Below, one piece after another: positions 34,398-46,443 of a DNA stretch of 64,000 bases. How positions within the stretch are numbered: position 1 is the stretch's first letter; each line of letters starts with the position of its first letter. The DNA comes from Hydractinia symbiolongicarpus (taxonomy: Eukaryota; Cnidaria; Hydrozoa; Anthoathecata; Hydractiniidae), in the NCBI RefSeq assembly GCF_029227915.1, contig NC_079889.1, positions 9,860,001 to 9,924,000 of the forward strand, in the 5' to 3' direction. The notes beneath the pieces are model-generated. The model was not told the DNA's origin. It was given only the letters and a program-made list of their open reading frames with translations, and did not search any database. The translations under genes and the position numbers were made by a program.

Positions 34398-36027
34398 TTT
34401 AAGAAAATGACAAATAATAGAGCGCATAGCTCAATAGACATTAGAATCTGTTTAAAAGAGACAAAGAATCTGTTTGAAAGAGACAGATGTCCGCTTTGTA
34501 GAGATGTTTCTATAAATGTTTCACCTAAAATCAATCAATCCATTACGAGCAGTAGTGTAGGTTAAAGAGGTGTACACTTTAAACAAATTATATTGGACTT
34601 CTTTTTTATTGCCCTAAGTATGATGTTTAAATAGTCGCGTTTTGGGTGATCGAGGTACAGTGTATAGCTTGTGCAGTGTTTATCCAATGATCTTTTCTAT
34701 TGTTGCTCATATGTGGTCAATACCTGGTCTAGTTTCTCACAGCATTTTCAGACATTCTGTTATTTAACTTTGTGAAAAAATGCAACGAAACTGTGCTACT
34801 TCTATTTCATCTACATTTTCTACACAACCTGGTACGCAAGGTACGTCCATGATACGCTGATGAACAGGTTAAAGAAGCTCTGGAGACGAAGTTGATTGTG
34901 TACTGTTTGAGGTTTCGCTAAGTTTTCTTACCAGTACAAACACTCGAAAATCAGTTATAAAGATAGGCTTGGATGAAATCCTGAATTTTTTAATAATACT
35001 ATTGAGAAAAATGTATTAATCCGTTTTCCAAGTTTTATATGGAAAAAACACATCTAGTTCACGTGCAAGGACCTCGATATTGAATTTATTACCATAGAAA
35101 CAGAGAGTATCTGTTACGGCACCGAGATATTTGGCATAGCAGCAGTCAAAAGAAATTTTATCTCTAAGTTTACTCTAACATGAAATGTTTCATGAGAGCG
35201 GTTACCATAGAAACCAATTATGTTTGGGAGAACAGAAAAATTGATAATATAAGATGTTATCTCCACTATCTGAACAAAATGACGGAACACAAAGAGAATA
35301 AATTTAATCTGGTCCTGAATATATCGTGTCGTAATAAACAAACGTCTTGATGTTTTGATTTGCAGGTGAGAAAGTGGTGAAGGAAACTCTAATAGCAGTT
35401 AGTTCTGAGGAACAAACGGAAAGCCCTGTATTCGTTCTAGGTGATCAGTATACAAAGGTATTTCACTATCTTGAGCTTATTTTTATGCCCGTATACGTCT
35501 GGCACGCGAAATGGTAACCGCAGTGGCGAAACACACAAAATGCTGTAAATAAAGGACGGGCGCACCCATAGATTTATTTACGGGGCATCAACTAGTATTA
35601 TATCAGAATTATCCCAAGCTATTTCTGTTATTGAATGTGATTCTTTAGAATTGCTCGGTATTTGCAGAACACTATAAAGGACTCGGTATTATTATCTTTA
35701 ACAGATAAGTAAACAAAGTGAAAAACCCTACTAGCATGGACTGAGGAAAAAGATATAGTAAAGTTTTCAGAATTCTGGAGTTTTCCTTTGGAAGAAACAT
35801 GATGCGGAGCATTCTACTTTTTCTAAAAAAAGCATTTTTAAGCAACTGTGAGCTCAAAAACGTGTGAAAAAACTGAAACAAAAGAAATTTGCTAACAACC
35901 AATTAAATTTTCTTAAATAAAACAGAAACCCCCAATGTTTACATAGACTGTTTTTCAGATGTATGTCAACTTAAAAATCTTGAAGAAAAAAACGTCGCTG
36001 CTACAATTTACTCTCGTCTCCATTTGA
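34398..36027 (+). CDS. Weak three-exon gene candidate
   Basis: Exon candidates are about 34398-34560 (ERDRCPLCRDVSINVSPKIN), 35366-35457 (good TTTGCAG acceptor, frame EKVVKETLIAVSSEEQTESP, donor GTATTT) and 35959-36027 (TTTTTCAG acceptor, ends TGA). Phases agree: Gly split at the first junction, phase 0 at the second. The first exon has a poor acceptor and a poor GTTAAA donor, and no start codon is evident. A true gene may use different outer exons; the middle exon is the best of the three. Confidence 0.22.
34829..34894. mobile_element. Decayed hairpin-family fragment
   Basis: The right end AGCTCTGGAGACGAAGTTG is clear and the left end ACCTGGTACG is weak. Confidence 0.4.
35483..35596 (-). 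mobile_element. Copy of the GACG/GTCT-microsatellite family, array lost
   Basis: TGCCCGTATACGTCTGG, GCGAAATGGTAACC, AAAGGACGGGCGCACCC and terminal ACTAGT match the family on the minus strand. The GTCT array has shrunk to one unit. Confidence 0.7.
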
Positions 36028-36540
36028 CTTTTAAAATTGATAACGCTTGATATCGCTTCTCCGCAAGAAACACCGGCATCACTCGTAAACCCATGTTGAG
36101 AAGAATAATAACTGACGTTAGCTTTTGTCCGATCGAATAAACGAATGGTTATTGCACTTAAGAAAGATCACTTTTTAGCATTATATGACTTATTCTGAAT
36201 TTACCTTTGTCTTAATGAAGTTTTGGGCCAGCCAACTAGTTCTGTTGAAACTTGAATCCGCCAAAGTTAAAATGAAATGTGTTGTTCGCTAATCAGAGGT
36301 GATCGCCTTTAAAATTCGACTCTTAATCACAAGGAGCGGGAGGTCTAAACTACAGTATCGCTTAAAACTTTGTGAGGAAAGACTTATAAAACATTTCCTA
36401 ACTGTGTCTTTATCAATCCCCTATCATATCTGCTTTCGGTTGATGTTGTCTCTTACCACGACAGGGCGCCAAACAGACCTAAAAAACTCCTTCAAATTTG
36501 TTCACTTTGTCCCAGCTTGATGCTTCATATAAAATCTTAG

Positions 36541-36837
36541 CTATCTCTCCATCTCCATTACAATACCTAACTTTTCTTTGTTTTTTTCCCGCCGTGTGAA
36601 AGCTTGATCTTGCGAGTTGAGATATTGGAAATGATATGATAAATTGCTGATCTTATCGCTCCAAATTGTTGCTATGGAGATATCGGCAAGATAGGGATCT
36701 TTTTGTTTCGTCGATTTCAGTAGGTGGTGAAGTGGTATAAAAGCGCCTGGATCACTGATAGATAGTAGAAGCACGGTATAAGCCTGATGACTGATCATTA
36801 GAGGGAAAGAAATTAACCAAGAATTAGTTGAGCACAA
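36541..36837 (-). CDS. Candidate terminal exon, unrecognised
   Basis: A 98-codon frame reads SDPGAFIPLHHLLKSTKQKD and later NKEKLGIVMEMER before TAG. A plausible acceptor (CTTCTACTATCTATCAG) sits just before DPGAF, in phase 2, and another (TTTCCCTCTAATGATCAG) a little upstream. The charged, balanced composition suggests true coding sequence. No upstream exon could be matched. An exon-like frame at 39732-39628 ends in phase 0 and does not join. Confidence 0.3.
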   Translation of the reverse strand: MCSTNSWLISFPLMISHQAYTVLLLSISDPGAFIPLHHLLKSTKQKDPYLADISIATIWSDKISNLSYHFQYLNSQDQAFTRREKNKEKLGIVMEMER

Positions 36838-39800
36838 AACGGTAGCCTAACTTTTTTTAATTTTATCTTATTTTTGTTCGTTTTTTTATTATTTATTGTT
36901 GTTTGTTTGTTTACTGTATTTGTTTGTTCAGTTATGTCTTCAAATGGTTTACGTATCGGCTATATCATAGATGTGTTTATTTCACAAAATATCATGGAGT
37001 TCGCGCCAATTAACTATAGATACTTCTTGATGGTATTTTAGTGAAAAAAACTCTTTCACCGCTTAGTTTATTTAGTGTACGTCAGTAAATTTGGAAACAG
37101 TTAGACGTTTCGTAATATTTAATATTACTGTAATATAATTTTGAAGTACAAGCGATTCTTTTAGATTTTTATTTTTCCTCGATTCGCGAGTTCAAATTCT
37201 CGCGAATCAGGTGTTTACATTATATTCCGCGAAAAAATATTTTAAAGAATTGGATGTTTATAATTTTTTCCTGCAATTAATTTGACTGAATGTCTGACGA
37301 AAAGACAAAATGAATAAAAATCCCGAAGTTAGGCAAATCCGAGAAAATGTATTTACGTGAAGCCCTTAACCCAAATTACCGTATGGCCTCTTTACTCCTT
37401 AAAAAAAGAGTAGTCATTTATAAGATAGAGGTTATGGAGATCTATTTTCTCATCTCCCCTCTCCCCTACAACTACATCAACAGTAATGTTATTTTATTAA
37501 CTCATGTAAATTTCTCCATCTCATATCAGTACAGTTTTCAAAGACGTGTTTTTCACAAGCATTACCACCATTTAGAATTTAAAGGGCCTGGTAACAAGGC
37601 CACTTAAAATATATACCTGGACAAAGTGGATTAGAAGTTTACCCATGAATATTTCATCGGGTTGTACTTTTTCCATCATTTCAGTTCTGGTCCGTACTTT
37701 GTTGTGCGTTTGAGCGTTTATAGAAAGTGTTGACATAAATATTTAAAAGCTATCCTATTTTTCTCTACTATAACTCTAGCTTTTTATATTTGACAAGATT
37801 TATTACGAAAAATAATAATAGGAATTAGTGAAAGTTTTATCTCCAAATTTAGTTTCGAATCTAGTTGTTCAATATATTTATTTCACAACTCAGTTTCGTT
37901 AATAGACGCCTCTATTTTGTCGTATAAATCTGTAATATAGCAAATCTAAGTCAGCCTTTTTTTCAATTATATTCTTGGAGTGAGTATTTTAATAGAACGA
38001 AACAATGCCCAGTGCAGAAATGAAAAGTAGTATTACAACCAGTGCGTTGCAAAAGGCAACGTGGAGAGGCTCCATTTTATAAGGATTTTTGTCTAGAAAA
38101 TAATTTTTAGAATACACTAATCCAATACGCCGCGACTGCGTTAATTACGGAGACCTGGGAGTGAAAAAATTAAAAAAGTGGCAGAAATCACGTTTCTTAC
38201 AGAAAAATTTTTGGATCTTAGTTTGAAATTTAAATCCCCGACACCAAACACTATGAAATTATATACATTAAACATTTTAATCTCTTCATGTTATCTGAAA
38301 AAATTGTTTAGTTTGACGGAAACTCTGCGTTGCCTTGGATGTTTTTCGCAGTGATTTCATCCGGTGTTCATTTTTCTACCTTGGGATACTTATATTCGCG
38401 AAAAGATATGTCCGCGCGTCAATAAAAGGTTCCATTTCACGTGTAATTATTTTCCTGAATGTTGTCAAAATGTTGTCAAATATCTTTGGAGGAAAAGCCT
38501 TTTCCCAATGAAACATTCACATGCATAAGGATCCTTAAGGATAAGTCGTAATATTGGATTCAGCATTCCATATTTTTCTTTGCGCAAAAATAATTGTTTT
38601 TTTTTTACTTAGAGATAAAATCTCAATAACTACGGCATCCTTGTTGTTGTTTTCTTGGAGGTATTAATATCCGCGAAATGTTGACTTGTAAAATATTTCA
38701 CGGGTACATAATTTCGCGAATTTGCGAATCAAAATTACCGGCAAAAATTTCTACCACCAAGAAAGAACATGCGTACAAAATACTCCACCCATGCAACAGC
38801 ACACACCTGCAAGGCAAGAGCACAAAAGCACATGCTCAATTTATATGATCAACAAACGCATTTTTTTGTCCATAAAATTAAAATAATTATTAAAAATAGT
38901 GCTAAATAATTGATAACTCAACACTACTTCTTATATCTTCTTGAACGCATTTTTTACTTGCATTCACACCAGAGAGGAGATCAGAAGTCGCATGGTTAGT
39001 ATCAGTCATATTGTTTATTTTATAATTAAGAAGTTAGAAAATATAATGCAAGAGCAATATTGCAAAGGTAAGAAAAGTAATTGTTACATAATTTCAACAG
39101 CTGATTAAAAGATTGGATAAATATATATCTGGGGGATATGAATACAGTCTTGCCAGATAGATGAAGATATACAATTTATAAGTGAAACATTTGCCTTGGC
39201 TAGATGTTACAGAAACAATGGGTGGATAAGCTAGGGTAAGGGTAAGGTTAAACTATGGTCCTAAATCCGTGAAAACACTATAAATTAGCTGCCGGCTTTC
39301 CACTTTACTTTACCATTCAACTCGTAGACGCAGCTGCCTCAACGCGGAGCGCTTCTTGCTTGGTTGAAGAAGTACGTAGCGGCGAATTGAATAGCACTGG
39401 TAATTTGTTCTGTAGTGCTTCAAACAAATTCATTTTTTTTGAGCAATGCCTATGTAGCTATGTCTTCCTATACGTAGATGTTAGATATTAAGTGATGTTA
39501 GCTTCATGCTGAAAACTTTAGGGCAGCGCAACCTAATACCTAGTCGTCTTTAATATTGTCTTAAATTTTTTAGTGTTTGATCAAGGGATAATAATGGTGA
39601 CAAAAGAGGAGGGGATATCAATCTTACGTTATCTCGTTCACCTCTAAAATTACCATTTGTATAAATAAGGGCCGGACAACAAATATAGAGGTGTTGACAT
39701 AGGGCCTGCAAAAAATGGATGGGCGTTGACATAGGGTCGGCGTAGGCGTTGAATTACGCAGTTAAACAAACCGTTCTGCACTTTTAATTAATTGAATTCG

Positions 39801-40492
39801 ATTAGGTTACAATAGTAAGAAGAAAACTCTGTGAAAATATTCCAAAAGGGCGGATTTCTAAAAGAAACAATAGCAACTTAATAAGCTTTGACAACCCACA
39901 CGGGCGTTACTCAACTTACAACAAAACGCCCAACACAACAAAATATAATTCAAACGACGTCAAATGTTTTACTTTGATTATTTTGCTGGATTATCGATAA
40001 GCAAAACAAAAACATTTATTTTCGTGAATTTTTAACCCTTTCTTTCAAGGAAAGTCCAGCATTTTCGAAAAAAGTGAATCACAAGCTTGGTTAGGTGGGG
40101 TTAAGAAAACCTGTCACTAGTGTTTGAGATATAACCTTTCAAAATGGTAGCTTAAGATTAATTGCCTTGCGGGTGGCATGAAATGAAAGGTTTAGACTAT
40201 GATTCTTTTTTTTTTAGTTAATTTGTTGTTGTTGTTGTTAATGTTTGTTGTTGTTTGTTGCTGATGTTTCTGTCGTTATTCCTGTATAGGCATAAACTGG
40301 ACTTTTAGTCTAACGACTGCAAACATCAACTGTCGTCTGATGCGAAAAACACACAGGAATTCTTGCGTGATCATCATTAAACCGGCTTCATTAGCTGATT
40401 AGCCTCTAATCACTTAACCTTATCTCGTAAATGCAAGTGATTACTTGACATTCTAATTCTTAATACATTCTGTTTTCTTGTAGCGGAAAGTA
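36838..40492. other. Region upstream of the GPCR
   Basis: It probably holds 5' untranslated exons of the receptor, because a TTTTCTTGTAG acceptor lies 10 bp before its start codon. A GATTCGCGAG hairpin lies at 37181-37208, and TTCGCGAA-type motifs cluster at 38390-38760. No other gene is supported. Confidence 0.4.
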
Positions 40493-41608
40493 ATGGATGA
40501 CATTTTCTATCACCATTTTAACATGTCTTGGCAAAAGTTAGAAGAACTCTTATGCAACGATACTCGCAATGCTCAAGTTTACAACGTATGCGCGGAAATC
40601 AACCAACACTACAGACGTGCAAATAACACATTCATGCAAACAGACAGCGAGGATTTACATAAGATATTAATCGCAGGGTTGTTCTTGTTTATATTTGGAA
40701 TGGTATCGAATATTACGTTACTAGCCACCATATTATCTCGAAAGCGTTTCTATAAGGCTTCCTGGAGTTATGTCTGTAATGTGACGATAGCCGACATTTT
40801 GGTTCTCATCTCCATGGCTGTTTACTTGTTTTATCTGTATTACACTCCAGATTGGCCAAAAAACTTGCATATGTATTTATTTCCCTCATTGGATATGTTC
40901 TTGTCATCTGCCTCGATGTTATCCGTTGCCTCCATTTCCATTGACCGTGTCATGACGATATCTGTTTGGGGACGAATTAAAATGAATCGGAAGAAGAATT
41001 TGCCTCGATATATCATCATTTCAATATGGGTTTATAGCGTGTTTATTCTTGCACTAGCTATTGGGAGAATGTTTGTCGCATATAATGAAACATATAACGA
41101 AGTCGTGTTTTGGATTGCGACAGTCGTCGCGTTGTTTGCGTCAGTTATCGCGACGTTAACCTGCAATGCGATTATCATATTCTATTTCGTTCGTGATTCG
41201 ACTGTATGTGCCAAAATCATGCAATCGCCACTGCTAAGTCATTTAATCAAAGATGGCGTCGGAGCTACGGATGACAGAGTTCGCAAGATAAACGAGCAAA
41301 AAAACCGAATCCACCGCTCGTTTATTTTTATCATCGCACCTCTACCATTTTTAATTGGCTGGTCATTCTTTCTTGGCATACAAACATATGAGAACGTTAC
41401 TGGTGGAATTTTAAAAGGTGAACATATTAACATGGCTATGTTGGTTGTACCCTGGGTAGTTTCTGTATTAAATCCCATCAGCTACATAGCCATGTCTCGA
41501 TCAGTCAGACGAGAAATGAAAAATTGTTTAAAACGCTTTTGCAGATGCACATACGAAAGCCAAGTCGATTCAGAGACTGTCACAGAATACGATGTATCCT
41601 TAGTTTAA
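40493..41608 (+). CDS. Class A (rhodopsin-like) G-protein-coupled receptor, 371 residues
   Basis: A seven-helix surface receptor of unknown ligand, coded in one exon. Helices lie at about residues 57-81, 91-116, 126-150, 172-192, 206-232, 276-296 and 312-336. Class A landmarks are Asn73 in helix 1, Asp101 in helix 2 (IADIL), Asp151-Arg152-Val153 at the end of helix 3, and Asn327-Pro-Ile-Ser-Tyr331 in helix 7. The extracellular N-terminus has sequons at Asn10, Asn22 and Asn44. Cysteines 345, 350 and 352 could be lipidated, and the C-terminus SLV fits a class I PDZ ligand. Odd points: there is no Cys at the top of helix 3 or in loop 2 for the usual disulfide, and helix 6 has APLPF in place of CWxP. 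A splice acceptor just upstream suggests an intron in the 5' UTR. Confidence 0.94.
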   Translation: MDDIFYHHFNMSWQKLEELLCNDTRNAQVYNVCAEINQHYRRANNTFMQTDSEDLHKILIAGLFLFIFGMVSNITLLATILSRKRFYKASWSYVCNVTIADILVLISMAVYLFYLYYTPDWPKNLHMYLFPSLDMFLSSASMLSVASISIDRVMTISVWGRIKMNRKKNLPRYIIISIWVYSVFILALAIGRMFVAYNETYNEVVFWIATVVALFASVIATLTCNAIIIFYFVRDSTVCAKIMQSPLLSHLIKDGVGATDDRVRKINEQKNRIHRSFIFIIAPLPFLIGWSFFLGIQTYENVTGGILKGEHINMAMLVVPWVVSVLNPISYIAMSRSVRREMKNCLKRFCRCTYESQVDSETVTEYDVSLV

Positions 41609-44600
41609 CTTTCAGCATGCTTAATGTCAACATCTTGTAATGTCAATATCGACTTGCACATCAGGGCTCTCCTAACGCTTAGCTTGTAACAAGATGTAAA
41701 GAGAAAATGGATTACTGAGAACAAAGTTGTCTCCAATCTTTTTTGAAGAAACACTGGACTATCAAACGTTTAAAGTTTATATTTTTATTTATTTATGTTA
41801 ATGTCTATATTATGAGAGTATTTATCTTAAAAGTGCCATATTTACAAAAAAGATTGTTGCCATGGTATTTGTGACATGCGTTGTCACTTTACTGGCGCCA
41901 TGTCCAACATGGAAAATTTGTAATGGGTGCATCCTTGCTACGCCTACTGGTTTACTGCTGTCAAATTATGCTAGGGGACTACACCTTAAAGGCACGTAAA
42001 CATGAATTTTTTATGATTTTTCGCCTAAAGTCAACGACATAGAGCTGACCTAAACAAGATTATGATAAGTCATATTATCTCCCCTTATTTTTCTTGTAGA
42101 TATATGAATAGATAATATTACGGAATTACGCTTTTTAGTGTATTTTACAAGCTATTCGAGACTCATGGAAATTTAGACTGCTTTTGAATTATTTTTTTCG
42201 GTAGGATACCTACAGCCAACGTTCGCGACCTTAAACTCTCAGAATACCGAACAACTTGTTGAGATGTGTAAACGTACATTTGGAGATAGAAATCTTTGAC
42301 TGAACATCTCATAGCATGTATGACATTCACTTTCCGCTTATAAAACCCAATGTAGAACTCAAAATGCTATGGTTTTAGTACTTGTTTGTGAAAATCTTAG
42401 ATTTAAAAAAAGCAGTGTTATTAACTTCATAATAAGCATTACTTTCCAGTAGTTATCAGCTAAAAGAAATATATTTTCTGGTGGAAATATCGTTAATTGT
42501 AACTTTCTTTCAGATGAGAACTTCTAGAAAGTAATGCCACCTGAAAGTTAACAATATTTTTTGTCTTTAAAAGTAGAATTTGTAACAATAGTATTGTAAT
42601 AAAAGTAATGTTATTTAAGAAAGCATGTATATATAAATATATATGAAATAAAATATATCGCAAAACAAAATCTCTTTCGATACACATAAATTAAGAACTG
42701 GGCAACACTTTTGTTATACTCAAAAAGTAGCTGTTTTCTACGCTGAATGTAAATTCATATTTCTTCAATTTTAATACAAAGCTTTCCCAGCATAATTCCG
42801 CTTAGAGAAAATTTAGGGCGGAACTTAAAAAGCACGTGTTGAAGCGTTTACACCGAATTTAAAACAATCGCGATGATTAGAGAAAAACTTCACAAGCTGT
42901 GTGTTTTGTTACTTAAAGTTAATAAAATTGTTATAATCCGGAGAAGACAAATTGTCGTCATTTTCTCATCATTAGAGGACGTGTTAAATGTAATTAGCCA
43001 ATCGTTTTGCCTTTAATTTGCTATTAACCAATTGACTGAAGTAAAGTGTTGCTCATGACGAAAATATGATTAACATCTCTTACCATAGCCATTACAAAAC
43101 GTTAACAAAATTACCAGCTCCATTAATGACGCAAAAGTTGGAAGAATAATTGTGGGCGTTTCTTCTTAATTTTTTTTCTCATCAGAAGGAAATTATAACC
43201 TCCTTTCCCTCCCATAGAAATTAAACAGAACTTACAACAGCTTTCTGATGAAAGAAAGAAATTCACATTAGAAAAGAAACAGAGCCACATTAAGGGAGCC
43301 AATCGATAAATGAGTTCTTAACCCTAGAATAACTGGTTGGAATACTCTCTCATCGTCAATCCTCTGCTTGCCTATGTAATTTTAAAAATTCCAGTACAAA
43401 GGTAGTGGGCTTACTAGCACTATGAGCGCACCACAAACTATGAAATGTGTTTTTCCTATGACAAAAAAAAATTCTTTTTCGGATAGATATTGAAAAACAT
43501 GCGCGAACGTTTTTGTTTGCACATTTTTATAATGAAAAGCAGAGTACCAAATAAATAGTTTTTTTGTTTGCGAATTTTTATGTCCTTGAACACAGTTGAC
43601 TTTTACGCCATGTTCAGAATACTAGTATAATGTTTGGAGTACTTTTTATGACTTTTTATCACCACCAGAGATAGGTAAGCTCTAAATTGTTTGCATGCCA
43701 CACAAGTGCGTCGAAGTAGGGACTTGAACCTGAAACCTTGTAAATGACAAGCTGAATACGCTACCGCTACACCATCTCCGCATGAGAGGACCTATCATAG
43801 TAAATCTATCATAGTGGGAATCTCTCCATTGTAGTGAAAGTCTATTGTACTGGTAAACTATTACGAATGAGAATCTATTAGGGTGGGATGTTGATAACAG
43901 TTTTTAGATCTAATCTAATCTAGTATAATATACATTTCATTCTGTAACCACAATGTATAAAAGAGAATGCTATGTGAAAGATTTTTTTGACATCCGTCAT
44001 GAGAAACCAGGCTTTCTTTGGTCTAATAAATATACATGCTCGTTTCTAGATCTTGCTAGGCGCTCTATATTAAAGCTGAAAAGTTTTGGAGAAGAGGTTG
44101 TAACATTGGACAAGCGATTAGAGAAATTGTTTATCTGTGAAACGACTAGATGGCCAGCTTAACAGAAATCTTTCATTAAGTCAATTAAGATGGTATTAAG
44201 CGATACTAGGCAGATAGTTTATCTGATCAACGTGCGACAGGAGCCACCCACAGATCAGTGGAAATGTAAAATGTTATCACAGATCTATCTTATCAATCCT
44301 GACGCACGAACAAATATGTGTATGACTTTCTCAGCTTTGCAAGAGTTTCTCACATACTTTCAACTAAGGTCAGTAGAGGCGAAGTTACCCCCCATCGCAG
44401 CATATCACCCCCCTCTCCCCCCCCCCCACACACACACACCACATGTTCAAGCAGTCTCGAATCGGGTTGATTTTAAAAATAAGTATGGTTAGAGAAAAAA
44501 TATTGCGACCAGTGTTTGATTTGATTTTTTACTTTTTTACTCAAGTTTGTGGCGTAACATTCTAAACCAAAGAATAGCAAAAAAATTCTACGACCTAAAA

Positions 44601-46443
44601 ATGGTTCTTTCTCGCTAAAGCTTTTCCTCTATCGCTTTTTTTTACTTGTGAAATTATCTGAGTGTGAACGTTTTTTTATCTTAAAGCATGTTGTGCAGTG
44701 GAATCCCGTTAAGGCAGTCAATGTTTAAAAAGACAGTGCTATAAGAATTTTTTATACATTATTAAATACTTCATTTAAATGTTTTCTCAAGACCTAGACT
44801 ATTTTTGTTATGGATAACGCCATATGCCCAATAACAAAGTCTCTTTATTCACAAGCCATATAAAGCAAAGCTTAAAAAAACGTTTTCTTTAAAAATCACA
44901 CTATATTCTTAACAAAATGTCTAAATCGGGCACTGATGGTGATGGTCTTATAGAACGTGGAAAAATTCGTTCTGTCTGAATAATGACGACATGTATATAT
45001 GCTTATTGTAAGTTGGTTCATTGTTATTCTCAATATTTGCATAGTTTAAATAAACATATATATTTATAGCCTCTCAAACAACCTTTCTTTAAGAATGCAC
45101 GAAATCTCTAAGCTGTTAGAGTTTTTGTTTCGAACAAAAATTTAAAATGTTCTTTCCAAAAGATTTCTCACCACAAAGAATTTGGATTTTCCTTTGTTAA
45201 TAAAATATTGATTGTTACTGATGAGTTCACGAGTTTGTCGTTTAAGAGTGACATAATTTTTAACCCCTGACCAATTTTGTTTACCTTATCCAATATTTTA
45301 CCCGACAAAATCAGTCACTTCTTTTGTGGAAATCAAATTTGTTGTTTTTCGCTGTTTTCTGTCCATGCAAACGGTGTGTTATAGGAATTGCATCTTTATC
45401 ATTTTTTATGTTCTGTTAAGGGTCCCAGTTTAATTTTTCCCATAAACGTAGGAGGATAGATTCCATTCTTCTAGCTGATAGTTTTTTATCCTTCAAGTCT
45501 TCGATCAATTTTTTCACCGATGGAGTTGGAGATGTTAAAAGCATTAAAAACGATCCTTCCAAAAAATTTAAAAAAAAAAATTAAGATACTTTTTTCTATA
45601 TCTTTTAATCAATTCAGAAGCGGTCAAAGCCGACATCTGACCACTGTGGGGTCACTACAGAGCGTGGACTGTTTCCATTTGGTTGCATTGCACGGTATGG
45701 CGTAAATATTTATGCAATTCGAATGTTAGAAGAGGGACAATCAAAAGTCCTGTTAAATTTTATGAAAGTATCTCCAGGCTGTTCGATCTGCAGAAAAAGT
45801 GTTTCAAGGCGTTTAATATTAGAAGGGGAGTTTTTGTAAAAATTTGATATTTATTTAAAACAGATCCTGTGTTCAAGTGGTTTGCGATTTTGAAATGTAT
45901 GTGCTGTTATTTCAAGTTTTGATTGGCAATAAACAGATGACGTAATGATTGGCTAATTCTCGTGGGGGAGAAAGTGGGTTAAGTCTGTCTTTGTGACTGA
46001 GTTTAAGAGCTGCACTTAATCACAAAAATATTCGCAGACGGTATCAATTCCAACGCGCGCGCGCTTATAAAATGTCTCTTGGAGCATATTGGAAAATGCA
46101 GCCAAACGGCAACGAGTCTTTAGCAGAAAGAAGATGTTGCTGTATTAAAAAAAAGACAAAAGATGTAATTCATGAATTTTCAACATTTTTTAGCCTTAAG
46201 GCTATGTTACATTAACTCACAAAATTCTGTAAAGAGCCTGTCTTCATTTATACCACTGATGATATTGATGTGCAGTTGTAGAAACTATATCCGGTAACTT
46301 CATCGTACGCGCGAGTTCAATAATTAAAATCACGTATTGTAAAACAAACTTAGCAAATCCATCACAGATCTTGAAAATTACCAGTCTCAGTAATAAATAA
46401 ATATATAAATATTATTGTCTATGAAAACATATATGACTTTATC
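41609..46443. other. Region between the GPCR and the small membrane-protein gene
   Basis: Two convergent 3' ends should lie here. Apart from the tRNA-like SINE at 43706 and a C/CA-rich simple stretch at 44407-44440, I see no structure. The 100-codon frame at 44190 runs into that simple sequence and is not convincing. Confidence 0.4.
43706..43781 (-). mobile_element. tRNA-derived SINE head (not a working tRNA)
   Basis: On the minus strand, GATGGTGTAGCGGTAG fits an A box and GGTTCAAGTCC is a good B box. The anticodon arm does not form a standard stem with U33, and the acceptor ends do not pair. Its uninterrupted sequence is the reference for the split copy at 7477-7650. Confidence 0.6.

Noticed and set aside
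35090-35341. Minus-strand frame with repeated FYGN segments
   Set aside because: The repeats come from TTCTATGGTAAC-like DNA motifs also present at 33720; I take them as a decayed non-coding repeat.
39628-39732. Minus-strand exon-like frame starting MSTPIHFLQ with a GTAAGA donor
   Set aside because: Phase does not match the candidate exon at 36541, and it contains a short internal duplication that may explain the open frame.
43706-43781. Functional tRNA gene
   Set aside because: The boxes are present, but the anticodon loop lacks U33 and the acceptor stem does not pair. A related copy exists, so SINE origin fits better.
44407-44440. CRISPR-like or regulatory array
   Set aside because: Simple C and CA repeats only; no CRISPR or operon structure occurs anywhere in this eukaryotic window.
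44190-44492. 100-codon plus-strand frame
   Set aside because: Runs into a C-rich and CA repeat and has no exon-like borders.
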